Positions 53,806-64,000 of a stretch of 64,000 nt of DNA are shown here, in pieces. The notes beneath the pieces are model-generated. The model saw nothing but the letters and a program-made list of their open reading frames with translations. It was not told where the DNA came from and ran no database searches. The position numbers and the translations under genes are program-made. Position 1 is the stretch's first letter, and each line of letters begins with the position of its first letter. Source of the DNA: Tubulanus polymorphus (lineage: Eukaryota > Nemertea > Palaeonemertea > Tubulaniformes > Tubulanidae); NCBI RefSeq assembly GCF_964204645.1, contig NC_134027.1, positions 23,114,485 through 23,178,484 of the forward strand, read 5' to 3'.

Positions 53806-54495
53806 GTACTTTTTTACTCATCTTTCATTATTTCGAACTGTGCTTTCAAGTTTTTAAACATTTCGATCACTTTTTTTCCTATACTATACATAGTAGACAA
53901 ACATTGATGATACACTATATCAATGCTGTAATAATGATAAGAGATGGAGGGGGCGTTGAGCAGGGGGCTTACGACAAGCCACCCTAAATTCGAAACGGTA
54001 CACATTTTGGAAAATGAATTTTCAGAAATCGAAATAAATCTTGGGCTTGTCGTATGCGTATCAACGGTCCGCAACGCAACGTATCACCTTCGAATGCCTT
54101 TCGAAAAAACCATGGCCCTCATTTCAATCTCAAATCTGCGTGGCCATATACGGCGATACAATGTTATTCGATAGGCTTAGGTGTGGTCATCCGCCAGACC
54201 TTATGACTTAAATTTCCGCTTGATAGTAAACTAGTCAAATCTGGCCGTTCATACTTCATCGCCTTGCTCTGGAGCTGTACGGTCGTTTAAAAACAGATTT
54301 ATCTTCAAAGAATAATCGTCAACGATCTTACAAAGAAACGAACTGCCCATGAAATCAGTGACGCCATGGGCCGAAATGTTTCATCCATGAGCTGATAATC
54401 TAGTAGATTATTTCGACTATGTCCTAATAGTCATCATCAGGAATGAATTCCAGAAGGTGACAGGGGAAAAGTGTGGGATTTTCTATGTATACACA

Positions 54496-54556
<61 letters not shown>

Positions 54557-56495
54557 TGGCTTTGCTGCGCTTGATTTGGTCAAATGCCAAGTTAAGAAAC
54601 AATGCAATTATTCTAAATATCTCTGGTTCCTTGCTGAAATTCAATCAGTTACGTGGTTTGCGAAAAGTCGAGTTCACTGTATATATGCGTTGACTAAACA
54701 GGTTACGAGTTGACCGATTTCGATTAAAGAATCGTCACGCGCCGAGTTCACAATTAATTCTGCATAATATGGCAGTTTTGTTATTCATATAAAATTCGTT
54801 TTCACAGAGCCGATCGGTCGATGGAAATTCATTGAAAACCATCACGATGACATCGGGCATGTGGACGCTTCTCCCAACCTTACCAAGGGTGATTTTGGGA
54901 AGACAGATGCACTGGATGCAAGCCATTCATTCACGACGAAGCATAAATCGGTTAAATTTACATCGGGACGCGAGGTAAGCGGCACTGCTTTTCGATTCCA
55001 TAAGAGAAATGAAATTGAGAACATTACTGACTACAGCATGCAACACTAGTTATCCGCACGGTGTTGCCTTTTTCTCTTGCTTTTGCCTAGGTAAACCTGC
55101 AAGAACTACTTGCATATCATCATCCTCGGGTTCTACAGTGAATAGCTTTAAAGCCTTTGTCTGGATGATTCCTCTGTTCTCAAAACCATGTAATTCATCT
55201 GCTTTAATTGGCGTTTTACGTGACCAATTGACTGAAGCAGATGTTTTTCCCTGAATAAGAGGAAAGTCAATGGTTTTGTCTCGTATTGCGGACACAACAG
55301 TACCGCCGGTAAGAGTGGCACAGTGACCGAATCCGTCACTGGTCGGCATTAGTTGTGTGGTTACAGGTTTCTACGGCGCTCGAGTTTGGCCCTGTCGACC
55401 ATCTGTAGAATGATACGGAAGTAATAGGGATTAATGCCTTGAGATGCAAAGAATACGATGGGGGCGTATCTAAATGAGGAATCGATTGGAGCTCGTTTTT
55501 CTATTTCGTTTTCAGATAGTGATTAACCATTGCGAACAGGACTTCAGCCTTTTCTTCTGCATCCACCCAGACAGTTTGGCTAATGTTACTGGTGTCCGCG
55601 ATGTCATTCGTTGGGACGATGATGGATCCGACAAAATTGCAACGATTCGTTTCGATTACGACAACGATACATTTACATATCTGGACACACCGTTCAAAGA
55701 TATTGCGGTAACGACCAGTGCCACCGCCGGGCGATGGACCCTCATCGAGTGGAGCCGGATAGGAAAAAAACATAAAGATAAAGTAAGTCTTTTCCATACA
55801 CGTACTTCTTGTACATATTTGTATCATTCTTGTTGTCATGACTTGGTATCTATCGCGCGATATACTTAAGCCGAGTAACCTTACCTCGAAAATACACTAA
55901 GATATGTATAGTGATGGCTGATTCGGACCACATAGAAAATATATGACACTCGATCTCAAACATTGTTTTTTTTTTCATTTTACACTCTTTTCGCTCAACA
56001 CTATCTTCAAACCAGTTCTTCTTTTTACGTGGTACTTTATATTTCACCGAAATCTTTATTTCTGTTTTAGGCAGGTTTTATTTCGGTTTGAAAACTAACT
56101 TTTCGTTTCATTCATTTCTCTCGTTCTGCGTGATCTAACTACCAGCATTCGTCATGAAGTTATCATACTAACCTTCAAGGCTTTACAGAATTTATCACCT
56201 CACACTTATCTGAACTCATTGCACTTTACTTTCCACTTCGTGCACTTCGATCTGCTAATCAGGTTTCGATAGTTGTTCCTTCTTTTCATTGTCAGTCTAA
56301 TGGTGGTCGGACTATTCCATTTGTGTGCCAAAATTGTGGGACATGCTTCCTGGTAGCCTTCGGGCCATCAACTCCATCGATCAATTTAGGAAGCAGCTAA
56401 ATGTTATCTCTTTATTCTAAACAGCCCTTCTATCACATGTGAAGTGCCCTGAGTAGCTTCGCTAGATTTAGCGCTATATTCATTACATCATTATT

Positions 56496-56548
<53 letters not shown>

Positions 56549-59500
56549 TATCATCATTAACGTTGCCTTTTAAGTGTAATACATTTTTATAAGACCTGAA
56601 TCGGCCACCATTTACATTGATTTCAAACGCAGATATCTTATCAGAACACTTTCAAATAGCAGTCGTCCAGGCTTCACCACCAATCAGGACCTCGAAGACG
56701 ATGATCAAATTCTAACCTCAAACGTCATGTTATCGTCGAACGAGGATCGTCCAGGTGTCAGTCGAATTCAGCGCTCCATCTGAGATGCTACAAGCGACTA
56801 TTCATGACCCATTAACCGGACAAGTTGGCAAGCTACGTCTTTCAACGAATACGAATGTTTTGGGATAGTGTTATTCATGTTTGTACGTAATTTAGTACGA
56901 TAATATCCTAATTTCTGTTTTTTTATTAAACGTATGTCGCTCCACTCACTTAACAGGTATGCAACGACTACGCCTGCTTACTGAATAAAAAAACAAATAA
57001 CTACGTCAACTCTGGCTCGTGTAAGCTCAAACTCGGAAACGCCGATGCTAGTAAATCGTTTATCGGTAGCATGCGACACTTAGTGCTTTACAATGTGTCT
57101 ATCGTTGAAAGTCATACGCTTTTCATGGCTGAACTTTGCAGTGGAAGTAAGTTTAAAGTTCAAATTATTTCATAATTCAAAGATAGATACCAACAACATT
57201 AGTTCACAAAAACGACATCGCAGAAGTATGCATAAATCCTTTGGTAATCAAACCCTTTTTGCATAAATTGTGTACGAACAAAATGAGACACACTCTTAAG
57301 ATTTCGAAACTAACGTGCAAAGTGAATATTGTTGTCAATCGTTGAGCCTGACCAAAATATGGTCATGTTTTCGTCTTTTGACAAATTTATGGCCGAAAGA
57401 GGCACTGAGCAGATTTCAATTTCGATTTTCATGATCAACATAATATTCTAATTCAGAATTGATCGGGAAATGGCCATTGCGCGGTAGTCTGCTAGATCAA
57501 ACGGGCATGGATCACCACCTTGAAGAAACCGCCGGCGATATCACCGGAGTAGATTCGGACTATTATCAATTCGGGAAAGACGCTCTAAGTGACCGATATC
57601 TGAAAATTGGCACTCGTAAGCTAACCAATTCCCATAGAGAGTTAGTTCTATCCGTGTGTATCTACCCCGAACACCAGACTTCAAACAGCACGTTCCTCGC
57701 ATTTCACCCATCTACTACATTCCGAACAGGTAAGAGGGCACCGCAAAGACTACAGAACTCTACGAAACATTCCATTGACAAATAATTTCGGGCAGGGATA
57801 AACAAACTTATATTTTCTAGACAAAGAAGTGTGGGATGCATTTTGGCATGTTGTCTAGGAACAATTCGTGAGAACTTAAAATCATGGGGATAAACGCGCC
57901 TATACTGTAAACCCTGTAGATCCTCCTCCACTTTTCATCAACGTTGCATATTTTCGTTGTTACGTGACAGGTACTGGTGCCGACACCCGAATCTACCTGG
58001 AAGGCGAAGACGATAGCACATTCTTCCAAACTTTCATATCTTACAATTGGAATCATTTGATATGGTACACGAAAGTCGACGTTGACCAATATGTAACGAT
58101 GGTGACTGAAATACTGTGCCTCAACAGCCAATGCCAGGAGATCAATCGAGACGACACATATAGGAGACTCGTAGAAACAACTAAGTTTTTGACGCTGAAA
58201 CTCGGAGGCCCCGGATTCAAAGGAAAAATGAGAGACGTGATGCTTTTTAATCGCCACAAACATTTGATCATCAACAATCTGTTCAAGATTGAACACCACT
58301 GTAGAACGGAAGGTAAATACGGATATAGGCTTTATACGTTTTACAGGACACGTCTAGATTCTAGGACAAATCTCTTAAATTGATGGCGTATGTTTTAAGA
58401 AATAAAATTTACTTCCAATGAAAAATTATTAGCAATCCTATCTGCGATCTTGTCAACATCCAGATGATCGCAATTTTGTCAACTGATGATATTTTTGAAA
58501 TGCATTTTTCATACGATATTTTTGCCAGATCCTATCGCCGCATATTTCATGAACAAAACGCTGAAAGACTTTTCCGACCAGGGAAACGATCTGCTAGCTA
58601 CCGGAGCCGTCACATACACCTCAAAATCGATAGATTTTCGCAATAGCGCGCCCGTTCTGGCTATTACTCCGGTACCAGCTAGACGCGCCACAATCTACGC
58701 GTGCATCAATATCAACCAGACCGAATCGTCGAATAAAACGATTTTTCGTTGGCACAAAGCTACAAAACCAGAAGAACAAGATAAACACATCTATTTAAGG
58801 TCCGGTGTTTTATACATTGACGGTCACGAGTTTGGACCACTCGTTCTAGATCGGTGGTATTTTCTGCAATGGACCCACGACGAAACTGATGCAGGCGTCG
58901 CTGAAAAGCTATGCCTCGACGATTTGTGTACAACCGTTCCGACTAGTCCACCCGTTAGTGCAGTGATGAATGTCACGTTAGGTAACTTTATGGGCTACAT
59001 GAAACACGCCTTCCTTTTCAACGTCGTATTAACTACAAGTTACAAAGTAGCAATGGATTTGTGTCACGCTAAATGTAAGTACGATCAACGATATTCTATT
59101 TTAAGTTAGCGTTTTAGCACTACGTTTGTGTGGGCGGCTGGTAGCTTTTAGAACACGATAATTATGCTGGTGCACGGTGTTACTCAAGGGAAAAATTTTG
59201 ATGATAATTATTTGGGCTGCCTTTGAGAAAGAAGCCTATTAAAACTAGGGGATTCTACATCATCAAACATTCTTATTGCAGCATATTAAGTATCCGAAGC
59301 GTTGCGCTATCATTATTTCAATTATGTATCACGATGTTAATCATTATTCAAATTTGAGAACTTTCATTGTCTTTTGTTGAATGAACGGGGTCCACTACGT
59401 TCAAGCTCATTTTTTACGAGTCCAATGTATACAATCTATACATTGTCAATATGCAATGTGTTTGATTCAAATTTTCTGATTCAGGTCCTGACTACGGATT

Positions 59501-61345
59501 TCAACTGACAAACGAGACGCAATATTCATGTGACTTCGGTTCGACGAAATTAGTAAACAGCGGTGGCGTTAAATTCTTAAAATCTGGCAAACATATGTAT
59601 TCCTATCTATCGGCATCCGACAAAAGTTCGGTGGGTACATTGTTACAAGTAATCTACAGTCTGAACTGAACGTTCTCAGAAATTTGACAACATTAGCCTT
59701 TATTTCATTTTTCGAATCGTCTTCACTTCGTCTTCACTTATTTCGATTCGGTAAAGGCTGCAAACGTTTGACATATCGGTATTGCATAAAACGCTAGCAC
59801 TTCGTGTTCAGGACAATATCTAAAAACATGTTTCATATCAATGAGAACATTTAAATGAACTCCATAGGCTCGACATTTTTTTCTAATCTTTTTTTTTCGA
59901 TTGAAAGTGATCGCCCGAACTTGCGGCGAAATCATTTTGAGACATGAAATCTTATCACGGCACCTTTGGGCACTTCACGTTAGCGATGGTAAACATATCG
60001 TCGCTGTTTTCACTAACCGTCGTATCTCAAAAAAATTGATTTTTCACAAATGGCATTTGAAAATCGGGAAATGTTTGGTTGCTCGATCGGTATCGATATT
60101 CATTTCATCTCAACCTTATATTTGGCCAAAATGGAACGGTTAACCTTAATTATCATTCGATGTTATTGTTTTAGTCAAGCTCCAAGAATTGTCCGAATTT
60201 AGGGGGCCAAAGTTGTGCGTCAGTTAGTGAAAAAAATTTTATGATTCTCACAAGATACGACATCTTATCCTGTTAGATACGCCACATATGTTTGGGGCGG
60301 TTCCCGGCTTATAATTGACAGATTAACGCGGCTTTCTTAATTCGCTAAATCTGTTTCCGTGAATCTATGCATTATGTTTTCAGTTAACTATGTCCGACAG
60401 TGTATGTCCCGAGACATTCACGCTGTACGTGTGCTTCAAGCCGAAAAACGGATCGAAGAATCTAAAACGGAGTCTAATCACGTGGAGTACCGGTAACGCC
60501 GCCAATGATCCGCAAATATATTCCCTGAATAAGAGAATAGGATACCTCAATCACGAATCCTTGCGAAAATTTCCTACAAGCGACTGGAGTTTTATCGAGT
60601 GGACGAAATTCGCATCTAACAATGAACGGGTGAGTAATATCTATTCTCAACCGGCATGGGCAAAAATTCTCTTCAAAAAGCCTGTACCACTCTTCGTAAC
60701 ATACATTCAACGAGGACTCTGCGTTCGACTGTGATGCCCGATCCAGGATTTGACCTGGATCCACCAGGTGTCGTTTGTGTGCGTTCATTCGGAAAACGAT
60801 GCCCGTTTTTTTTTTTACTCATAATAAACTAATATCCATCCGTTATTTCTCAATTTCTATGCATTTTTTAAAGATCAATCCAGCCATTTGAATTTATCAA
60901 GGCAAACGATTTGCTTAATGTTTGACGAGGGAGACTAATCAATTTACTGAAAGTAAAGTCAATGCTGATAAAGATGCTTTCATGATACGTTCGCCATCCA
61001 TCCGGCATCTATATGGATAACTGATGGCATTTAGGATCCTGTTCGTCCGTACCGCAGAAACATTTGTGCGTGACACTATTTGCTGATATATGGGCGCATA
61101 GCTTAACAGTGCAGAATTTCTTTGTTATGGGTGGAATTTTAGTCCATATTTAATGAATATCTTTACATTACAGATCTGCAGAGATGAAGTTTGTACTGAT
61201 ATCACCGACGGCGGAGTCTACAACAATGGAAGCTGTGATCTTGTGATCGGTTCGGGAAATTACGAAGGTTTCGTTAAACACGTTTACCTATTCGACGAGC
61301 CACTCAGAAAACAATATCGATGGTTGAGGGACGTATGCACTGAAG
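53706..61345 (+). CDS. Gene F: secreted protein with four LamG-like repeats
   Basis: Exons: 53706-53805, 54808-54974, 55516-55782, 56957-57146, 57457-57729, 57971-58312, 58529-59074, 59485-59630, 60384-60629, 61174-61345. They join in one frame for about 816 residues and remain open. After a signal peptide come four repeats of 182-208 residues that look like concanavalin-A/laminin-G jellyroll domains: an IGRW or IGKWPL start, a cysteine pair in the middle, and a closing G...(R/K)(H/D)(V/A)xLFN-type strand followed by CxxG. Repeats 1 and 4 share a three-exon 1-0-0-1 phase pattern; repeat 2 has two exons and repeat 3 has one. No transmembrane helix is seen. Likely extracellular binding or matrix protein; ligand unknown. 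Unrelated to the Ig genes. Confidence 0.65.
54411..54440 (-). ncRNA. Hammerhead-core motif in gene F intron 1
   Basis: On the minus strand: CTGATGA, one base, a perfect 6-pair stem GACTAT/ATAGTC with a loop, then GAAA. This is the full catalytic-core order. I did not find a convincing stem III partner, so it may be a fragment. Confidence 0.4.
54491..54554. repeat. (CA/GCAC)n microsatellite
   Basis: A tandem acgc run passing into an acac run within gene F intron 1. The ORFs across it are artefacts. Confidence 0.9.
54808..57146 (+). CDS. Gene F LamG-like repeat 1 (three exons)
   Basis: 54808-54974, 55516-55782 and 56957-57146, 208 residues. EPIGRWKFIENHHDDIG opens it; FSLFFCIHP, RWTLIEWSR, VCNDYACLL and MRHLVLYNVS mark the strands; it ends MAELCSG. 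Confidence 0.65.
55912..56610. mobile_element. MITE-like element in gene F intron
   Basis: GATGGCTGATTCGGACC at the left end and the near reverse complement gacctgaatcggccaccat at the right enclose about 690 bases. The ends resemble those of 39630-39892. It contains an (ATC)n run at 56486-56558. Confidence 0.5.
56486..56558. repeat. (ATC)n microsatellite
   Basis: About 24 near-perfect ATC units inside the MITE-like element. Confidence 0.9.
57457..58312 (+). CDS. Gene F LamG-like repeat 2 (two exons)
   Basis: 57457-57729 and 57971-58312, 205 residues. LIGKWPLRGSLLDQTGMDHH is the clearest LamG-like start in the gene; LVLSVCIYP, LIWYTKVD, LCLNSQC and MRDVMLFN follow. Confidence 0.65.
58529..59074 (+). 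CDS. Gene F LamG-like repeat 3 (single exon)
   Basis: 546 bases, phase 1-1, 182 residues. DPIAAYFMNKTLKDFSDQG, ATIYACININ, RWYFLQWTHD, KLCLDDLCTT and MKHAFLFNVV. Confidence 0.7.
59485..61345 (+). CDS. Gene F LamG-like repeat 4 (three exons)
   Basis: 59485-59630, 60384-60629 and 61174-61345, 188 residues. CPDYGFQLTNETQYSCDFG, TFTLYVCFKP, WSFIEWTKF, ICRDEVCTD and VKHVYLFDE. First donor is gtgggt, a weak one. Confidence 0.6.
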
Positions 61346-61420
61346 GTACAGCTTAAATATCTAAGAAGGAATCATCCCTGAATTATTACCAATATGTATA
61401 TTGGATCCCTATTCAGTAGC

Positions 61421-61941
61421 ATTCATCCAACTGCTAATTGTCTACGGAGTTGCATCCAGAATATCAACTGCGGTATTCTTTTTGCGAGTAGTCTCTCCGA
61501 CGGGGTGGTTTCAGGCGAACTCGTTCAATTCTACAGATATAACTTCAGAGTTGTCAGAAACAGTTTATTTTCAATAAGTGTGAAGTATGACGTCAACAAC
61601 AAAGCATTTACTCTGCGTAACAATGAATGATATGCTATGGTGACTTCTATTTATCTACGAATAAATGCAACTCATTTTTTGCAGTATATATTGAGAGAGC
61701 CAAGAGCAAATTTCCAAAGATGACGCTCGATGAACTATGTGAACTATGGACATACGGATGGCCACGTACGATTACCAAAAAATCATTGACTTCCTTTTCA
61801 CGTGGAGTACAACTCCACGACATCGTAAGACTGCCACATTTTCGGGATACGAATCTGAGAAACTCTGCCACCTCTTGCCGCAAGCAATGCGTGCGATGTC
61901 CTAGGTATTTGTGCCTCGTTGCCAATCGAACCATAGAATGA
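61421..61941 (+). other. Unresolved cysteine-rich exon-like sequence after gene F repeats
   Basis: 61421-61630 reads NCLRSCIQNINCGILFAS, then LVQFYRYNF, up to TGA, a PAN/apple-like cysteine spacing. 61687-61941, after a ttttgcag acceptor, reads YIERAKSKFPKMTLDELCEL and later SCRKQCVRCPRYLCLV. The first frame does not match the phase-1 end of the previous exon, so either an exon is missing, the splice site differs, or this is not coding. Confidence 0.3.
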
Positions 61942-62824
61942 TATCAAATTCCGCATGATAACGATATTACGCTAGACGTATCGGCCCAACTCCGCGCGGT
62001 TGCGCCACCGCGCGGGATTTACGCGAAGCAGCAAACACAAACATGGCCACTCTCTCAATTTTCAATGATAGAAATCGTGTGTGCATTTCAATTATTTCGG
62101 CTGTTAGGGTTTTAAGGCACAATATAAGTTGATGATGTGATATGGCGATGTTAATTAATGATAATTCCGCAGTGAAGCTAGTCACGAACGGTGCCGATTG
62201 AGTGTACAGCTGCCAAAAACACTGAAATGTGCATAGTTGCGTAACTATTTGCAGTGAATTGCTGACGACGTTTAAAAAAATACAAATCGCAATTGTAATA
62301 TAAAAATGAGATAGAACCTAAGTTAAAATTCTGGCCATTTCTAAAATGTTATTACTAACTATTAATGTTATTACTGACTATTATTGTCAGTGCCGAACGT
62401 TTAGTTTTCCAACAATAATGAGGGGTGGTAGGTAGTCATGCAATTCAAGTCATCATTTATCACACGTTACTTCCGTGTCGTTGAAAATCTCGCGAGTCCT
62501 GGACCAAACCCCATTGAACAATGTGATCTGTGTGCTGGCCACAAATGCACACAGATCACACTACACCACCCATTAAACACTCCAGTACCCACAGCTTTCA
62601 TATATCCATCCAAATATTTAGAGTGTCTTTCTTCCTGGATTGTACTCCATCTATGCTCGACTGGCTGGACTAGTTCAGCGACTATGGCAGAAGTTCAATA
62701 CTTACGATGCAATCAGGTTCGAATCCCGGTTAGGCGGAATAACGGAATTTAGCCAATGCTAACTCGTTCGTTAACTAATTCGTTTTTAGACGTATGTAAT
62801 CTGTAATTACTACTGGTTTTGTAG

Positions 62825-63422
62825 ATGCTAAACCGTGCCTGAGAGGACGCTTTCCAGACGGTGAAAAAATCAAACATCAGAAGTTCAGCATAGCTGTCAC
62901 ATACGCGGATGCGCAAAGAAGCTGTTTAGCACTCGGAATGGATATCTTGAATAACCACAGATGCTTGGACACCGGGAATATGGACGATTAGTGAGTCGAG
63001 AAAGAAAACACAATATCCGTGTATGATGAATAAACGCGAGAAATCCCACGATAAATGCAGCCAAATCGAGAAACTTGTGATGACGCCTGAAGATGGCTAA
63101 TAGTCTTTAGCCGAAACGTTGCGCAAATATATACTCTTCTATTCAAGTTTCTCGTTTTGGCTGTATTTATTGTGGGTTGTCTCGTGGTTTGGACGATAAG
63201 TCGGTACATCATTTCTTAGTCGCTTTGAGTTGTTTTGCGTGTTTTGATAAATGTTTCATTTCGATTCAATTTTAGTCCGGATGAATTTTGGCAACACTCG
63301 AACATAGGAAACGGGACGATATGTGAAACACTTTCAAAACACGCCACAGAAGATAAGTTTATCAAGTCGAAGCGTCCGTGTGGTGACGAAATCCCCTTCG
63401 TTTGTGTAGAGAAATATTACAG
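62825..63422 (+). CDS. C-type lectin-like domain, two exons (gene F or a neighbour)
   Basis: 62825-62990 (AKPCLRGRFPDGEKIKHQKF, then TYADAQRSCLALGMDIL) joins 63276-63422 in phase 2 (YPDEFWQHS, then CGDEIPFVCVEKYYR). The YADAQ-x-C-x-x-LGMDIL helix and the closing C...FVC are CTLD hallmarks. The domain lacks an obvious EPN/QPD or WND calcium motif, so sugar binding is doubtful. It ends in phase 2 at gtcagt and continues beyond what I can assign. Confidence 0.6.
63038..63183 (+). mobile_element. Inverted-repeat element with hammerhead-like core
   Basis: Terminal repeats starting GAGAAATCCCAC, related to 29453-29662. Inside, at 63086-63122, CTGAAGA, a perfect GGCTAA/TTAGCC stem and GAAAC follow the hammerhead order with one change in the first box. 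Confidence 0.45.
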
Positions 63423-63699
63423 GTCAGTCAGTAAACATTTTATGTTTGGCCCATCTAAAGTTTAATGAATTTGCCTCCAGCGACTATACAACAGGCAATC
63501 CGCTTAGCGGCGCACGTTTTCGAACTAGACTTTCGTAGTTAGTCGAGTGGTCGGAACTACAAAGCGAACGCACTATATTTGGTCTTTGAACTCGGTCCGA
63601 ACTACAGCGACTGTGCTCAATCCCGTGGTCGACTATTGCCGGAACATGGTTCCGACTAACTGGCATCGGGTTTCACTTAGTTCGTAAATGATCAACTAT

Positions 63700-63940
63700 T
63701 CCCGCTGCCAAACATCCTCTCCTGACAGGGATTCGAACCTGATGGCATTGCTACACTCAGCCACGGCACGAACCGTGGCAATCTCGATACCATCAGGTTC
63801 GAATCCCTGGCGGGGAGGATGGCTACCAAAGTTCGCCTTGCCTCATTGTAAGGTGCGCAATGAGACATCGTGTCTTGCCGTGGCTGTGTCTCGATGCCAT
63901 CAGGTTAATATCCCTGCTGAAGGAGGATGTATTTGAAGGA
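63700..63940. repeat. Cluster of tRNA-like (SINE-head-like) fragments
   Basis: Three units contain atcaggtt(c)gaatccctg-like B boxes. One is inverted (63717-63775) with a gtggctgagtg A-box-like word upstream, and two are direct (about 63770-63825 and 63875-63930). No closed cloverleaf is seen, so these look like SINE heads rather than tRNA genes. A similar B-box-like word occurs at 62708. Confidence 0.4.
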
Positions 63941-64000
63941 ACACAAATCAGTGAAATCAAAGCTTGTTCATGATTATATGCTGAACGAGAAATGATATGA

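Noticed and set aside
53814-54174. Overlapping ORFs in gene F intron 1
   Set aside because: No splice signals in phase with the signal exon; they overlap a small inverted repeat (near 53970 and 54045).
63717-63825. tRNA genes on both strands
   Set aside because: A- and B-box-like words are present, but no acceptor-stem pairing or anticodon arm can be drawn; SINE heads are likelier.

Overview
This is animal (metazoan) genomic DNA, AT-rich, with small exons, GT-AG introns of roughly 0.1 to 2 kb, decayed Penelope-like retroelement pieces and many short inverted-repeat elements. Nothing fixes the species. A marine invertebrate, plausibly a spiralian, fits the domain content best, but that is inference.

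Positions 1 to about 51,040 hold a tandem cluster of five paralogous immunoglobulin-superfamily membrane receptors, here called A to E. Gene A runs on the minus strand (6280 to 1, leaving the window at the left edge). B (7710-17407), C (22313-29241), D (31448-39508) and E (43041-51042) run on the plus strand. A complete member has a 12-base first coding exon (MYRN or MYGK), a signal-peptide exon, a cysteine-rich V-like Ig exon, a set of Ig exons drawn from a few types, one fibronectin III (FN3) exon, a second FN3-like exon, a transmembrane exon and four small tail exons. Extracellular exons are all in phase 1-1, so they can be gained, lost or duplicated without breaking the frame, and this has happened repeatedly. 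I name the Ig types by their first residues: V, APP, DPP, KPAD, AAD and DAP. B is V-APP-KPAD-KPAD-like-DAP. C is V-APP-DPP-AAD-DAP. D is linker-APP-APP-DPP-DPP-AAD-DAP. E is linker-DPP-DAP plus three decayed exons. A is V-APP-(DPP-KPAD) repeated. Joined by eye, B, C, D and E give about 829, 812, 893 and 511 residues. The tails keep tyrosine motifs: a PY(V/M)N motif followed by a C-terminal YEE(V/I) motif.

A and B are head to head and lie in a large inverted duplication that shares introns and an old Penelope-like insertion. D and E have lost their V exons to decay and carry a short linker exon instead. The spaces between genes hold a GC-richer repeat region (about 18.2-20.6 kb), a minisatellite upstream of D (one unit) and E (four units), MITE-like elements, and several hammerhead-ribozyme-like motifs.

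From about 53.7 kb to the right edge lies a different plus-strand gene, F. It has a signal peptide, then four concanavalin-A/laminin-G-like repeats (54808-61345), then exon-like sequence with a PAN/apple-like cysteine pattern whose splicing I could not resolve, then two exons of a C-type lectin-like domain (62825-63422). It looks like a secreted or matrix lectin-type protein. Whether the lectin exons belong to F is not certain. An inverted pair of CTCF-like sites lies in the gap between the receptor cluster and F.

The main biological proposal is that 1-51 kb is a rapidly evolving cluster of cell-surface recognition or adhesion receptors with phosphotyrosine signalling tails. The domain content is read directly; the role in recognition is inference.
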